A stretch of 50,179 nucleotides of DNA from Chitinophaga pinensis (lineage in GTDB: Bacteria > Bacteroidota > Bacteroidia > UKL13-3): positions 1-50,179 of the forward strand of contig CAMBSD010000009.1 of the NCBI GenBank assembly GCA_945870425.1. Direction: 5' to 3'. Numbering within the stretch: position 1 is the first letter of the stretch; each line of letters begins with the position of its first letter. Both the position numbers and the translations under genes were made by a program. Under the pieces are notes generated by a model. That model saw only the letters and a program-made list of their open reading frames with translations. It ran no database searches and was not told where the DNA came from. Of the stretch, positions 26,968-35,963 are shown one piece after another.

Positions 26968-26998
26968 TCCAAGGGATTTATTAAATATTAATACAACT

Positions 26999-29842
26999 TT
27001 GTCAATATTGGCTAGTAGAAAATTTTTCATATTGATTTTTAGTCTAATTGGATTCAGCCAAATTGCTATTTCGCAAATGGTTGATAAACCTATTTCTCAA
27101 AACATAGGTTTGCTTAAGGAGTTTGTTCCTAACCGAGGACAATGGAATAATGAGATCCTATACAGGTCGAAGAGTTCGGACCTTGATGTGCATGTTACAC
27201 GCCAAGGCATTAACTATTTTTTTTATAACCCAAAACAAATTGAACAAATAGCTAGTCATGCCAAGGCAAATGAGAAAAATAAAATTGACTCATTGCTTCA
27301 AATGCATTTGATAAAGCTTGAATTTATAAATTCAAATCCTGCTGATATTGAAATTGAAGGAACCCAAAAGCATTACTATAACTATTTCCAAGGTAAAGAT
27401 CCATCGCACTGGAAAGACAATATACACCCTTGCAAAACCCTTCATTATAAAAACCTTTTTGATGGAATTGATTTAAAAACAAACATCAATAAAACGGGGA
27501 GTATCAGCTATGATTATTACCTGAAACCAAATTCGAATATTGAGAATATAAAATTCAAAATAAGAGGAGCGGACAAGATAGCAGAAGAATATGGTGAGCT
27601 ATTTATTTATTATTCATTTGGCTATTTCAAAGAAAGCAAGCCATACGCATATCAAATAATAGAAGGGAAAAAGCATGAAATTGAAGTCAACTATAAAATA
27701 AATTCCGACCACACAATTGGCTTTGATATTATTGATGATTACAACAAAAATTATGAAATGCTAATAGACCCCGATTTGGTTTTTGCAACATATTCTGGAA
27801 GTTCAGTTGATAATTTTGGCTATTCAGCTACGTATGATGAAGCTGGTAATTTATACGCAGGTGGCATTGCCTTGGCAATAAGCCCATCAGTAGATCCAAA
27901 TGGTAAATATCCAACCACTCCAGGTGCTTTTCAAAGTAAATGGATGGATGGAAGTCCTACCACTATTTTTGTTCCGGGTAGTGGGAATTATGGCATTCCG
28001 CCATGTGATATCAGTTTAAGCAAATATTCATCTGATGGCAAAACTTTAATCTATGCAACCTTGCTTGGGGGCAGTGGTAACGATTACCCACATAGTCTTG
28101 TGGTAGACAAGCAAAATCATTTGGTAGTTTTCGGATCAAGTACCTCCGCAGATTATCCCGTAAAAAAATCTTCTTATGACACATCACATCATGGATTGCA
28201 CGATATTATTTTGAGTAAGTTTAGCGTTGATGGAGATAGTTTAATGGGTTCAACTTACATTGGAGGGAATGATGAGGATGGAAAAAACCAAGGCAGAGGC
28301 TTATTGTATTTTTATGCAGATGATTTTAGAGGTGATGTAATATGTGATGAAGATGGAAGTGTATTTGTATCAAGTTGCAGTTCATCCAATAATTTTCCTA
28401 CCACACCAGGCGCTTTCAGTAGAATATACAAAGGACTACAAGATGGGGTAGTATGTAAATTAAATAATGATCTAAGTAATTTAGAATGGAGCACATATAT
28501 AGGTGGCACTAAACAAGATGCCTTATATAGCATCGATTTCGATTCAAAGAAAAATATTTATTTGTCTGGAGGCACTGTCAGTAGTGATTTATACACCCAC
28601 AATACAGCCTACAAAAACATTCATGCTGAAAGTGATACCACAGATGGATACATTGCCATATTAAGTCCAGATGGAAAAACCATCAGCAGTGCCACTTATT
28701 TTGGCAAAAGCAAATACGACCAAATTTATTTTCTTGAATTGGATACAAAAAACAGTCCTGACATATGGGTTATCGGACAAACCGAAGACGATTATGCATC
28801 AAGTGCTGGAATTTATCATAACAAAAGCGGAAAATTATTTATAGCCAAATTCGATTCGAGCCTAAACAATTTAAATCTCCTGACTACCATTGGTTCTGGC
28901 CGAGCAAAGCCAGATTTAACCATCAATGCTTTTTTAGTGGATGATTGTAAAAGGATTTATTTAAGTGGGTGGGGAGGAACAGATTTAAGCAGTGGTGACC
29001 CTTCAAATTTACCTATTACTTCTGATGCATTTAGTAAGACCAACAATGGCGGGGAGTTCTATTTAATGATGTTGGATAAAAATGCATCTGGTCTTTTGTA
29101 CGCAACCTATTTTGGAGGCACAAAAACAAATGACCATGTGGATGGAGGAACGAGTAGATTTGATAAAAAAGGCATTGTTTATCAATCTGTATGTGCAAGT
29201 TGTCCAAATGAAAATGGCATTCATAATATAGCTGATTTCCCTGTCACTGGTGGAGCATATTCAGTTACAAACCCAAGTCCACGGTGTAGCAATGCCGTAT
29301 TTAAATTTGACTTTAGAATCAAAAAAGCACAATTTGATTTTGGTGTAGACTCTTGCTCAAATATTATTAAGTATAAAAATAAAACAGCAGGGGCAAGTAG
29401 TTTCATGTGGATTTTCCCCGATGGAGATACCTCCTATCTTGAAAATCCAATGAAAACTTTTAAACGTGGAGAACTTAAAAACTACAAATTAATGATGATA
29501 GCCGAGTTTGGAACTGTATGCGCTGATACAGCCATTATGAACATCAATTACAATGACAGTTTAGTGGCCTTGAAATTACCGAATGTATTCACGCCAAATG
29601 GAGATTTGAAGAATGACTATTTCAAACTAGATGGAAACATTTCTCCTTGTTATGATGGTGAAATAATTATTTACAACCGTTGGGGCAATGTGGTGTATGA
29701 AAGCAGTAGTATCAATTTTGCCTGGGATGGCACGGATGGCAATGGTAGCAATGTCTCGGATGGGGTATATTTCTATATTGTTCGTGTAAATGATATCAAA
29801 GGTAATAATACCTATCGAGGAACGGTAACTTTGATTAGGTAA
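26999..29842 (+). CDS. T9SS type B surface protein with SBBP-type repeats and a PKD domain
   Basis: 947 residues. A signal peptide (KFFILIFSLIGFSQIAIS, then Gln) is followed by an N-terminal beta-rich domain (about 40-260, opening with FVPNRGQWNNEILYRS). Beta-propeller-like SBBP repeats follow (about 270-770; repeated YATYFGG/STYIGG, FP-TPGAF and DG-I-KL forms). Then come a PKD-like segment (SFMWIFPDGDTSY) and the gliding-motility-associated C-terminal domain (PNVFTPNGDLKNDYF, IYNRWGNVVYES, ending VTLIR). It should be exported by the type IX system and attached to the surface. The start appears to be TTG at 26999, since no ATG precedes the signal peptide. Binding target is unknown. It stands divergent from the ECF sigma operon. 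Confidence 0.88.
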   Translation: MSILASRKFFILIFSLIGFSQIAISQMVDKPISQNIGLLKEFVPNRGQWNNEILYRSKSSDLDVHVTRQGINYFFYNPKQIEQIASHAKANEKNKIDSLLQMHLIKLEFINSNPADIEIEGTQKHYYNYFQGKDPSHWKDNIHPCKTLHYKNLFDGIDLKTNINKTGSISYDYYLKPNSNIENIKFKIRGADKIAEEYGELFIYYSFGYFKESKPYAYQIIEGKKHEIEVNYKINSDHTIGFDIIDDYNKNYEMLIDPDLVFATYSGSSVDNFGYSATYDEAGNLYAGGIALAISPSVDPNGKYPTTPGAFQSKWMDGSPTTIFVPGSGNYGIPPCDISLSKYSSDGKTLIYATLLGGSGNDYPHSLVVDKQNHLVVFGSSTSADYPVKKSSYDTSHHGLHDIILSKFSVDGDSLMGSTYIGGNDEDGKNQGRGLLYFYADDFRGDVICDEDGSVFVSSCSSSNNFPTTPGAFSRIYKGLQDGVVCKLNNDLSNLEWSTYIGGTKQDALYSIDFDSKKNIYLSGGTVSSDLYTHNTAYKNIHAESDTTDGYIAILSPDGKTISSATYFGKSKYDQIYFLELDTKNSPDIWVIGQTEDDYASSAGIYHNKSGKLFIAKFDSSLNNLNLLTTIGSGRAKPDLTINAFLVDDCKRIYLSGWGGTDLSSGDPSNLPITSDAFSKTNNGGEFYLMMLDKNASGLLYATYFGGTKTNDHVDGGTSRFDKKGIVYQSVCASCPNENGIHNIADFPVTGGAYSVTNPSPRCSNAVFKFDFRIKKAQFDFGVDSCSNIIKYKNKTAGASSFMWIFPDGDTSYLENPMKTFKRGELKNYKLMMIAEFGTVCADTAIMNINYNDSLVALKLPNVFTPNGDLKNDYFKLDGNISPCYDGEIIIYNRWGNVVYESSSINFAWDGTDGNGSNVSDGVYFYIVRVNDIKGNNTYRGTVTLIR

Positions 29843-29844
29843 AT

Positions 29845-31617
29845 TTATTCGCTTGCTAAAAACTGATGTTCGTATAATTGCTTATATAAACCATTTTGAT
29901 CAAGCAAAACTTGATGTGAACCTCTTTCCATTATTTGGCCTTTTTCCATAACAATTATTTCATTAGCGTTTCTAATAGTTGATAAGCGGTGAGCTATCAC
30001 AATGCTAGTTCTGCCATCCATCATTTTACTAATTGCCTTTTGAATAACTTCCTCTGTTTCATTGTCAACAGATGAGGTAGCTTCATCCAAAATAAGAATG
30101 CTTGGATTGTTTACCATGGCTCTTATAAAAGATGTCAATTGCCTCTGTCCTACTGAAAGGGTTGCACCTCTTTCCTGCACCTTTTGATGGTATCCATCGG
30201 GTAATTGTTGGATGAAATAATCTGCACCTAGGAGTTTAGAAGTTTCTATTATTTTCTCATCACTCAACGATTTATCATACAAACGAATATTATCTAAAAT
30301 ACTTCCATTAAATAAAAATACATCTTGCAAAACCACCGAAATATTGGCTCTCAAACTTTGATTAGAAATATCTTTTATATTATGACCATCTAATAAAATT
30401 TCACCTTTATTGATTTCATAAAAACGATTCATTAAATTAATAATAGATGATTTCCCTGCACCCGTAGCACCAACAAGAGCAAGGGTTTTACCTTGATTCA
30501 CCTTAAAGGAAATATCTTTCAAAACATATTCTTCATTCACATAAGCAAACCAAACTTTCTTAAACTCTAACTCCCCTTTTACATGTGTTAAATTTACATC
30601 ACCACTAGGTTCGTCAAATTCTGTTTCATCTAATAATTTAAAGATTCGCTCACTTGCCACCATGCCCATTTGAAGGGTATTAAACCTATCAGCCAATTGT
30701 CTGATTGGCCGAAAAAACAAGGTGATATACATAATGAAAACAATTATAACCCCTACGGATGTGTGGTGATCAATGATACCCTTTGCACCATACCATACTA
30801 TCAAGCCCGTTGAAACAGCAGAAATAATTTCTACAATGGGAAAGAATACAGAATAGTAGAAAACCCCTTTAATATTGGCGTCTCTGTGCTCTGCATTTAT
30901 GGCTTGAAACTTTGCATATTCTTGCTCTTCGCGATTAAATATTTGTACAATTTGCATGCCCGTTATGTGCTCTTGTACGAAGGTGTTTAGTTTGGTCACT
31001 TGAGTTCTCACTTCTTCAAATGATATCCTCACTTTTTCTTTAAACCAATAACCTGCATAGAACAAAAAAGGCAAAACAGACAAAGTAACCACTGATAATT
31101 TCCAATCGGTAAAAAACATCAACCCTAAAACGAAGATGATTTGGAGTAAATCGCCTGTGATATTTATGAGCCCCTCTGCGAACACATCCGTAATGGTTTC
31201 AATATCGCTTATACAGCGTGTTACTAAGGTTCCCACGGAAGTCTTATCATAGAATTTCAATTGGCGTGTGCTCAAGAATTTATATACCCTATTTCGTAAA
31301 TCTTTAATGATGCTTTGACCTAAATAATTGGTTAAAAAAGTACCCCATAACTGCAAAAGGGCCGTAAAAAGCAACAATCCAAAAAGGGTGATACCCATCT
31401 TAATTAATCCTTGTTCATCGCCATTGGCAATATAATTATCGATGGTATGTTGGATAATGTATGGCCTAATAGGACCTAAAAAACTAACCGAAATAGTTAT
31501 GAAACCGGAAATGTAGAATTGCCTTTTGTAGGGTGAGGCAAGAGAAAAAATTCTTCGCATCAGGCCAAAGTTAAAAACCGAGCCCGTTTTAAATGATTTA
31601 CCTTTCTTATCCGACAT
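29845..31617 (-). CDS. MsbA-like ABC exporter (fused permease-ATPase)
   Basis: 590 residues. The N-terminal membrane domain (about 1-330) has six hydrophobic segments. The ATPase domain follows with Walker A GATGAGKSS, signature LSVGQRQL, Walker B ILILDEATSSVD and the H-loop IVIAHRLST, all intact. It should act as a homodimeric exporter in the inner membrane, of the type moving lipids or drugs; the substrate is not determinable. It follows gpsA by 16 nt on the same strand, so a shared transcript is likely. Its stop is only 2 nt from the stop of the convergent surface-protein gene. Confidence 0.92.
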   Translation of the reverse strand: MSDKKGKSFKTGSVFNFGLMRRIFSLASPYKRQFYISGFITISVSFLGPIRPYIIQHTIDNYIANGDEQGLIKMGITLFGLLLFTALLQLWGTFLTNYLGQSIIKDLRNRVYKFLSTRQLKFYDKTSVGTLVTRCISDIETITDVFAEGLINITGDLLQIIFVLGLMFFTDWKLSVVTLSVLPFLFYAGYWFKEKVRISFEEVRTQVTKLNTFVQEHITGMQIVQIFNREEQEYAKFQAINAEHRDANIKGVFYYSVFFPIVEIISAVSTGLIVWYGAKGIIDHHTSVGVIIVFIMYITLFFRPIRQLADRFNTLQMGMVASERIFKLLDETEFDEPSGDVNLTHVKGELEFKKVWFAYVNEEYVLKDISFKVNQGKTLALVGATGAGKSSIINLMNRFYEINKGEILLDGHNIKDISNQSLRANISVVLQDVFLFNGSILDNIRLYDKSLSDEKIIETSKLLGADYFIQQLPDGYHQKVQERGATLSVGQRQLTSFIRAMVNNPSILILDEATSSVDNETEEVIQKAISKMMDGRTSIVIAHRLSTIRNANEIIVMEKGQIMERGSHQVLLDQNGLYKQLYEHQFLASE

Positions 31618-31633
31618 CCTGATTAAATATACT

Positions 31634-32659
31634 CTATACTAGTTTTTCTGTTAGCTTTTCAACCTCCAATTTAGCTGGGGCATTGTTGTAAATGATGTTG
31701 TATGCCGCATCCAATATGGGCATTTTTATATGTAAATTTTCATTTAGTTCAAACATAGTTTTGATTGAGTAATACCCTTCAGCCACCATATTCATTTCTA
31801 ATTGGGCAGATTTTACAGTGTACCCTTTGCCAATCATATTGCCAAAAGTTCTGTTTCGGCTATGTTGCGAGTATCCTGTAACCAGCAAATCTCCTAAGTA
31901 GGCGGAGTGGTTGATTTTTCTATTGGTATCAGTTATGTTTCTTAAAAAGCGCTTCATCTCACGAATGGCATTACTCATCAAAACTGCTTGAAAATTATCG
32001 CCATAACCTAGTCCGTGACAAACACCAGCCATTACCGCATAGATGTTTTTTAATACCGCACCATACTCCGTGCCTCTTACATCATTGGATATAACAGTAC
32101 GTATATATCTATTGTTAAGCAAACTTGCGAAATGTCTAGCCATCTCTTGATTTGAACCTGCAATGGTAAGGTATGATAATTTTTCAGCTGCAACCTCTTC
32201 TGCATGACAAGGACCTGAAATGACCATAATGTTTGATTCAGGAACTTTAAACTCATCTGTTATAAAATCTCCTACAATTTTTTTGCTATGTGGCAATAAT
32301 CCTTTGATAGCTGATACGATCACTTTTCCTTTGAGATCCTCAGCACCAATGCTTTCAAGGCTTTGTTTCAAAAAAGCAGAAGGCACTGCCATCACAAGTA
32401 TATCGCATTTTGAAACGATTTCTTTCAAATTGTTACTTACCAGAACTAAATCAGGGTGGATTTCAATCGAACTGATATAGTCTGGATTATGATGTTTTTC
32501 AGATATATACTTCGCTTTTTCAGCACTTCTAATCCACCACATCAGGTTATCCATCTTGGAATCAGAAGATTTCTTATGCTCGCTAAGTATTTTTACAATG
32601 GCTGTACCCCAGCTTCCCGCTCCTATTACAGCTACATTTTTATGATTAATTGTGGGCAT
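31634..32659 (-). CDS. gpsA: Glycerol-3-phosphate dehydrogenase (NAD(P)+)
   Basis: 341 residues from the ATG at 32659. GpsA reduces dihydroxyacetone phosphate to sn-glycerol 3-phosphate, the entry point of phospholipid synthesis. The Rossmann motif GAGSWGTAI, the VSAIKGLLP lysine region, SGPCHAEEV, and AVLKNIYAVMAGVCHGLGYGDN are characteristic. An extra five in-frame residues upstream (to 32674) are possible but unlike the family. It precedes the ABC exporter on the same strand. Confidence 0.95.
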   Translation of the reverse strand: MPTINHKNVAVIGAGSWGTAIVKILSEHKKSSDSKMDNLMWWIRSAEKAKYISEKHHNPDYISSIEIHPDLVLVSNNLKEIVSKCDILVMAVPSAFLKQSLESIGAEDLKGKVIVSAIKGLLPHSKKIVGDFITDEFKVPESNIMVISGPCHAEEVAAEKLSYLTIAGSNQEMARHFASLLNNRYIRTVISNDVRGTEYGAVLKNIYAVMAGVCHGLGYGDNFQAVLMSNAIREMKRFLRNITDTNRKINHSAYLGDLLVTGYSQHSRNRTFGNMIGKGYTVKSAQLEMNMVAEGYYSIKTMFELNENLHIKMPILDAAYNIIYNNAPAKLEVEKLTEKLV

Positions 32660-32805
32660 GGTTTTAAATATCACCTACAAATAAAGCAGTTTCGCTCTAT
32701 TTTTATACTTTGATTTAAATCTTCTGTGAAAAATATCATTTGGTTTGAAAAAATCTTTTGGTTTGATTTTTGAAATAAATGCGCAATATTCGCCAATTCA
32801 ATACG

Positions 32806-33228
32806 ATGAAAGCAGGAAGAATTTTTATTACACTTACATTATCTTTTTTGAGCCTTGGTTTATTTGCTCAACAAAAATCAAAAAGCAAAATTGTTAAAGG
32901 ATATGATGCCATATACCCCTTTAAAAATGGTAAGGCCAAAGTGGAAAAGGGTGGAAAAATGGGATATATTAACGTGTCAGGAGAAGAATTTATTCCTTGT
33001 AAATATGATGCTATTTACCCTTTTGAAATGGGCAAAGCCAAAGTGGAAAGAAACGGCAAATTCGGCTTCATTAATGAAGAAGGCGAAGAGGTTATCGAAC
33101 CAAAGTTTGACTATATCGGTCCATTCAAGAATGGAAGAGCTATTGTAAGATATGACGGCAAACTTGAGGTGATAGATACCGAAGGCAATGTGCTTACCGA
33201 AGGTAATCATGGCGCTCCCACTCCTTAA
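32806..33228 (+). CDS. Small exported WG-repeat-like protein
   Basis: 140 residues from the ATG at 32806. A signal peptide (GRIFITLTLSFLSLGLFA, then Gln) leads into three short repeats of about 31 residues, each with a YDAIYPF/FDYIGPF strand, GKAKV-/GRAIV-, GK-G(Y/F)I and EG-E. The pattern matches WG (KWG) repeats, a beta-rich periplasmic or surface repeat, although the Trp-Gly pair itself is replaced by Met-Gly or Phe-Gly. Function unknown. Starts from 32779 would add residues ahead of the signal peptide and are less likely. The stop is 9 nt from that of the convergent lipoprotein gene. Confidence 0.75.
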   Translation: MKAGRIFITLTLSFLSLGLFAQQKSKSKIVKGYDAIYPFKNGKAKVEKGGKMGYINVSGEEFIPCKYDAIYPFEMGKAKVERNGKFGFINEEGEEVIEPKFDYIGPFKNGRAIVRYDGKLEVIDTEGNVLTEGNHGAPTP

Positions 33229-33237
33229 AAATCTATT

Positions 33238-34224
33238 TTACTTTTCAGTATAAATTACTTCCAATAAAGATTGACCAACTGCTTTAAGTGTTTTACGGTC
33301 AATATTCGTCATATTATCATTTACAGTGTGCCACCAAGATGGGAAGCCTGTTTCTTCATTAAAGTGAATGATATCAATCGCAGGGATATGTGCCATGGTA
33401 TTTATGTATAAATGATCATCTGTAATTTCTCCTATTTGGTAGTAATAGAAAACATCAGAATAACCCAATTGAACACCTTTTTCCCACACTTTTCTTAAAG
33501 TAGATTCAGCATATGTAACACTGTTCTTTTCCCAAACAAACTTAGCTCCTTTGCCCCCTACCATGTCTAAATTAATAGCAAAATCCGCTTTATAATTGGG
33601 TATATGCATATGCGCAGCCCAATATTGGGTACCTAAACAATATGAATCTTTATACTTTGAATCAGGGTTCCCCAAATCTTCCGCATCAAGACAAATAAAA
33701 TCAACACCAATATCTGTTTTATTTGACTTTAAAACCCTAGCCATTTCAAGCATCACCCCTACTCCACTGCCCCCATCATCTGCACCTAGAATAGATTTGG
33801 TATGATTGGCTTCATTAGGATCATTATCTGCAATGGGTCTGCTATCCCAATGGGCGGTGATTAAAATACGCTTAGTAGCAGATGGGTTAAATTGAGCTAT
33901 CACATTTCTTATACCGATTTTCTTATTATCCCAAGTAGTTGAATTGCCTTTTTGTTCAATTACATTATCTGCATATTTTGTAAATTCAGACATTAACCAA
34001 TCACCACATTTTTTGTGTTCAGGTGTTTCAACCACACGTGGACCAAAAGAAACTTGCTTCTCCACAAAATAAAATGCCGAATCCTCATTGAATAGAGGGC
34101 TCACCTGCTTGTATGCCTCAGGCTGCTGTGTGGTAGCTGCCGGCTTAGGTTTGGGATTGTTATTACAAGACGAGATGATTGCTATAGCAATGCATGATAT
34201 GCTTAATTTTATTATGTATTTCAT
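33238..34224 (-). CDS. Glutaminyl-peptide cyclotransferase-like M28 lipoprotein
   Basis: 328 residues with a lipoprotein signal (IAIISSC, Cys20). The fold is M28-type, but the details fit the bacterial type II glutaminyl cyclases: FVEKQVSFGPRV, AHWDSRPIADNDPNEANH, GADDGGSGVGVMLE, LDAEDLG, CLGTQYWA, NLDMVGGKGAKF, GEITDDHLYIN and WWHTVNDNMTNIDR. The probable single-zinc ligands are D149/D150, E182 and H299. Such enzymes turn N-terminal Gln of exported proteins into pyroglutamate in the periplasm. The window itself encodes many exported proteins with Gln right after the predicted signal cleavage. An aminopeptidase activity is the alternative. Confidence 0.85.
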   Translation of the reverse strand: MKYIIKLSISCIAIAIISSCNNNPKPKPAATTQQPEAYKQVSPLFNEDSAFYFVEKQVSFGPRVVETPEHKKCGDWLMSEFTKYADNVIEQKGNSTTWDNKKIGIRNVIAQFNPSATKRILITAHWDSRPIADNDPNEANHTKSILGADDGGSGVGVMLEMARVLKSNKTDIGVDFICLDAEDLGNPDSKYKDSYCLGTQYWAAHMHIPNYKADFAINLDMVGGKGAKFVWEKNSVTYAESTLRKVWEKGVQLGYSDVFYYYQIGEITDDHLYINTMAHIPAIDIIHFNEETGFPSWWHTVNDNMTNIDRKTLKAVGQSLLEVIYTEK

Positions 34225-34359
34225 TGTTATTAAATTTATTATTTATACCCCACTGCCCCCTCACCCGATGCATCGGGAGGGGAATTAAACTTGGGTAATA
34301 GGGTAATTTATTATTCCAAATTGAAAATTTATGGGCGAATAATGATTCGCCCCTACTAA
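34225..34359. repeat. Two short palindromic elements between the cyclase-like gene and cysS
   Basis: cccgatgcatcggg (34264-34277) is a perfect 14-bp palindrome flanked by C-rich and G-rich runs (ccccctca before, aggggaa after). About 55 nt further, gggcgaat (34333-34340), loop aatg, attcgccc (34345-34352) form a perfect 8-bp hairpin followed by ctac. Both are GC-rich islands in AT-rich DNA. The second resembles dispersed palindromic repeats; neither is followed by a clear T-run on the minus strand, so a terminator role for cysS is possible but weak. Confidence 0.55.
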
Positions 34360-35826
34360 TTAATTGTTTACCGTGTAGGTGGCTCCTTCTTTACCATCTT
34401 TCACTTCAATTCCAATTGATTTTAAATGGTCTCGGATGGCATCGCTTGCGGCATAATCTTTTCTGGCTTTGGCATCGCTTCTTTGTTGTAAGATCAACTG
34501 CATCAAACCATCAATTTTATTGTCATCTGTATTCTTTTCGTCTTTCAATCCCAACACATCAAATACAATTTCATTTGCCAATTTTCCTAGAGCCAATTTA
34601 TCCTCTGCCGAAATACTCTCTTTTCCATCATTGATAAGGTTAATATTTCTAACCATCTCAAACAATTGAGCTAAAGCAATAGGCGTATTAAAATCATCAT
34701 TCAAAGCTTCATAAATACTCTGTTTCAAATCCGTTAATTGAATGCTTGAACTGTCTGATGCTTTCAAATTAGGTATTAATTTAATGGCATTCATTAGTCG
34801 TTGAAAACCCTTTTCTGCTGCTTGCAATGCCTCATTGCTAAAATCAAGTGTACTGCGATAATGAGCTTGCAACATAAAAAATCTAACTGTCATCGGGCTA
34901 TATCCCTTATCTAGCAGTTTGTGATTACCACTAAACAACTCATCGGGTAAAAAAGAATTACCCAAACTTTTACTCATTTTCTGACCATTTACTGTAAGCA
35001 TGTTTGTGTGAATCCAATAGCGTGCTGGGGATTTATGATGGCAAGCCAAATTTTGAGCTATCTCATTGGTATGATGTGTTGGTATCAAATCCATTCCTCC
35101 GCCATGAATATCAAACTGCTCGCCAAGATACTTGCTACTCATAGCACTACATTCGATATGCCAGCCTGGAAAACCCACTCCCCAAGGGCTTGGCCATTTC
35201 ATCAGATGTTCAGGCTTGGCTTTTATCCAAAGTGCAAAATCCAATCGCCCACGCTTATCATTTTGTCCATCTAAGTCACGGGTGTTGTTTAAAAGTTCTT
35301 CTAAATTGCGATTTGAAAGTTCGGTGTAATTATATTCTTTGGTAAATTTTTCTACGTCAAAATATATGGTACCATTGCTTTCGTAAGCATAGCCATTTTC
35401 TAAAATCTGCTTGGTCATTTCAACCTGCTCGATGATATGACCCGTGGCTGTAGGTTCTATGCTTGGCGGCAAGGCATTAAACTGTTGCATGATGGCGTGA
35501 AAGTCAACTGTGTATCGTTGTACAATCTCCATTGGTTCAATCTGCTCAAGCTTGGCTTTTTTAGCAATTTTATCCTCTCCTTCATCAGCATCACTTTCGA
35601 GGTGACCCGCATCTGTTATATTTCTCACATACCTTACCTTCAATCCTAAATGTAGGAAGTAGCGAAACATGATATCAAAGCTTACAAAGGTTCTAGCATT
35701 ACCTAAATGGGCATTGCTGTAAACAGTAGGACCACATACATACATGCCCACATGTCCTTCGTGAAGGGGTTTTAATAATTCAGTTTGTTTGGTTAAGGTA
35801 TTGTATATTTTGAGATTCAAGTCCAT
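34360..35826 (-). CDS. cysS: Cysteinyl-tRNA synthetase
   Basis: 488 residues of a class I tRNA synthetase that charges tRNA-Cys. The HIGH-type motif is in [15 protein letters not shown], the KMSKS motif in [11 protein letters not shown], and the zinc-site region includes [15 protein letters not shown] and THHTNEIAQ. The C-terminal helical anticodon-recognition part ends in [17 protein letters not shown]. Length and motifs are normal. It is transcribed away from the glycan cluster and has 137 nt of upstream non-coding DNA with no strong feature. Confidence 0.97.
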   Translation of the reverse strand: MDLNLKIYNTLTKQTELLKPLHEGHVGMYVCGPTVYSNAHLGNARTFVSFDIMFRYFLHLGLKVRYVRNITDAGHLESDADEGEDKIAKKAKLEQIEPMEIVQRYTVDFHAIMQQFNALPPSIEPTATGHIIEQVEMTKQILENGYAYESNGTIYFDVEKFTKEYNYTELSNRNLEELLNNTRDLDGQNDKRGRLDFALWIKAKPEHLMKWPSPWGVGFPGWHIECSAMSSKYLGEQFDIHGGGMDLIPTHHTNEIAQNLACHHKSPARYWIHTNMLTVNGQKMSKSLGNSFLPDELFSGNHKLLDKGYSPMTVRFFMLQAHYRSTLDFSNEALQAAEKGFQRLMNAIKLIPNLKASDSSSIQLTDLKQSIYEALNDDFNTPIALAQLFEMVRNINLINDGKESISAEDKLALGKLANEIVFDVLGLKDEKNTDDNKIDGLMQLILQQRSDAKARKDYAASDAIRDHLKSIGIEVKDGKEGATYTVNN

Positions 35827-35963
35827 TGCTCTGAAATAGGTTGTAAAAATATAGGTTTTTGGAATAATTATGAGTAGGAAATTAATAAACCTACCCCTAA
35901 CTCTTCCAATGAGGTGAAAGAATGCGTTATCAAAACAAATTTATGGCAAGAAAATAATTAGTT

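Noticed and set aside
35874-35898. gtagg...cctac inverted repeat upstream of cysS
   Set aside because: Five-base arms with a long AT-rich loop; no support as a regulatory site.
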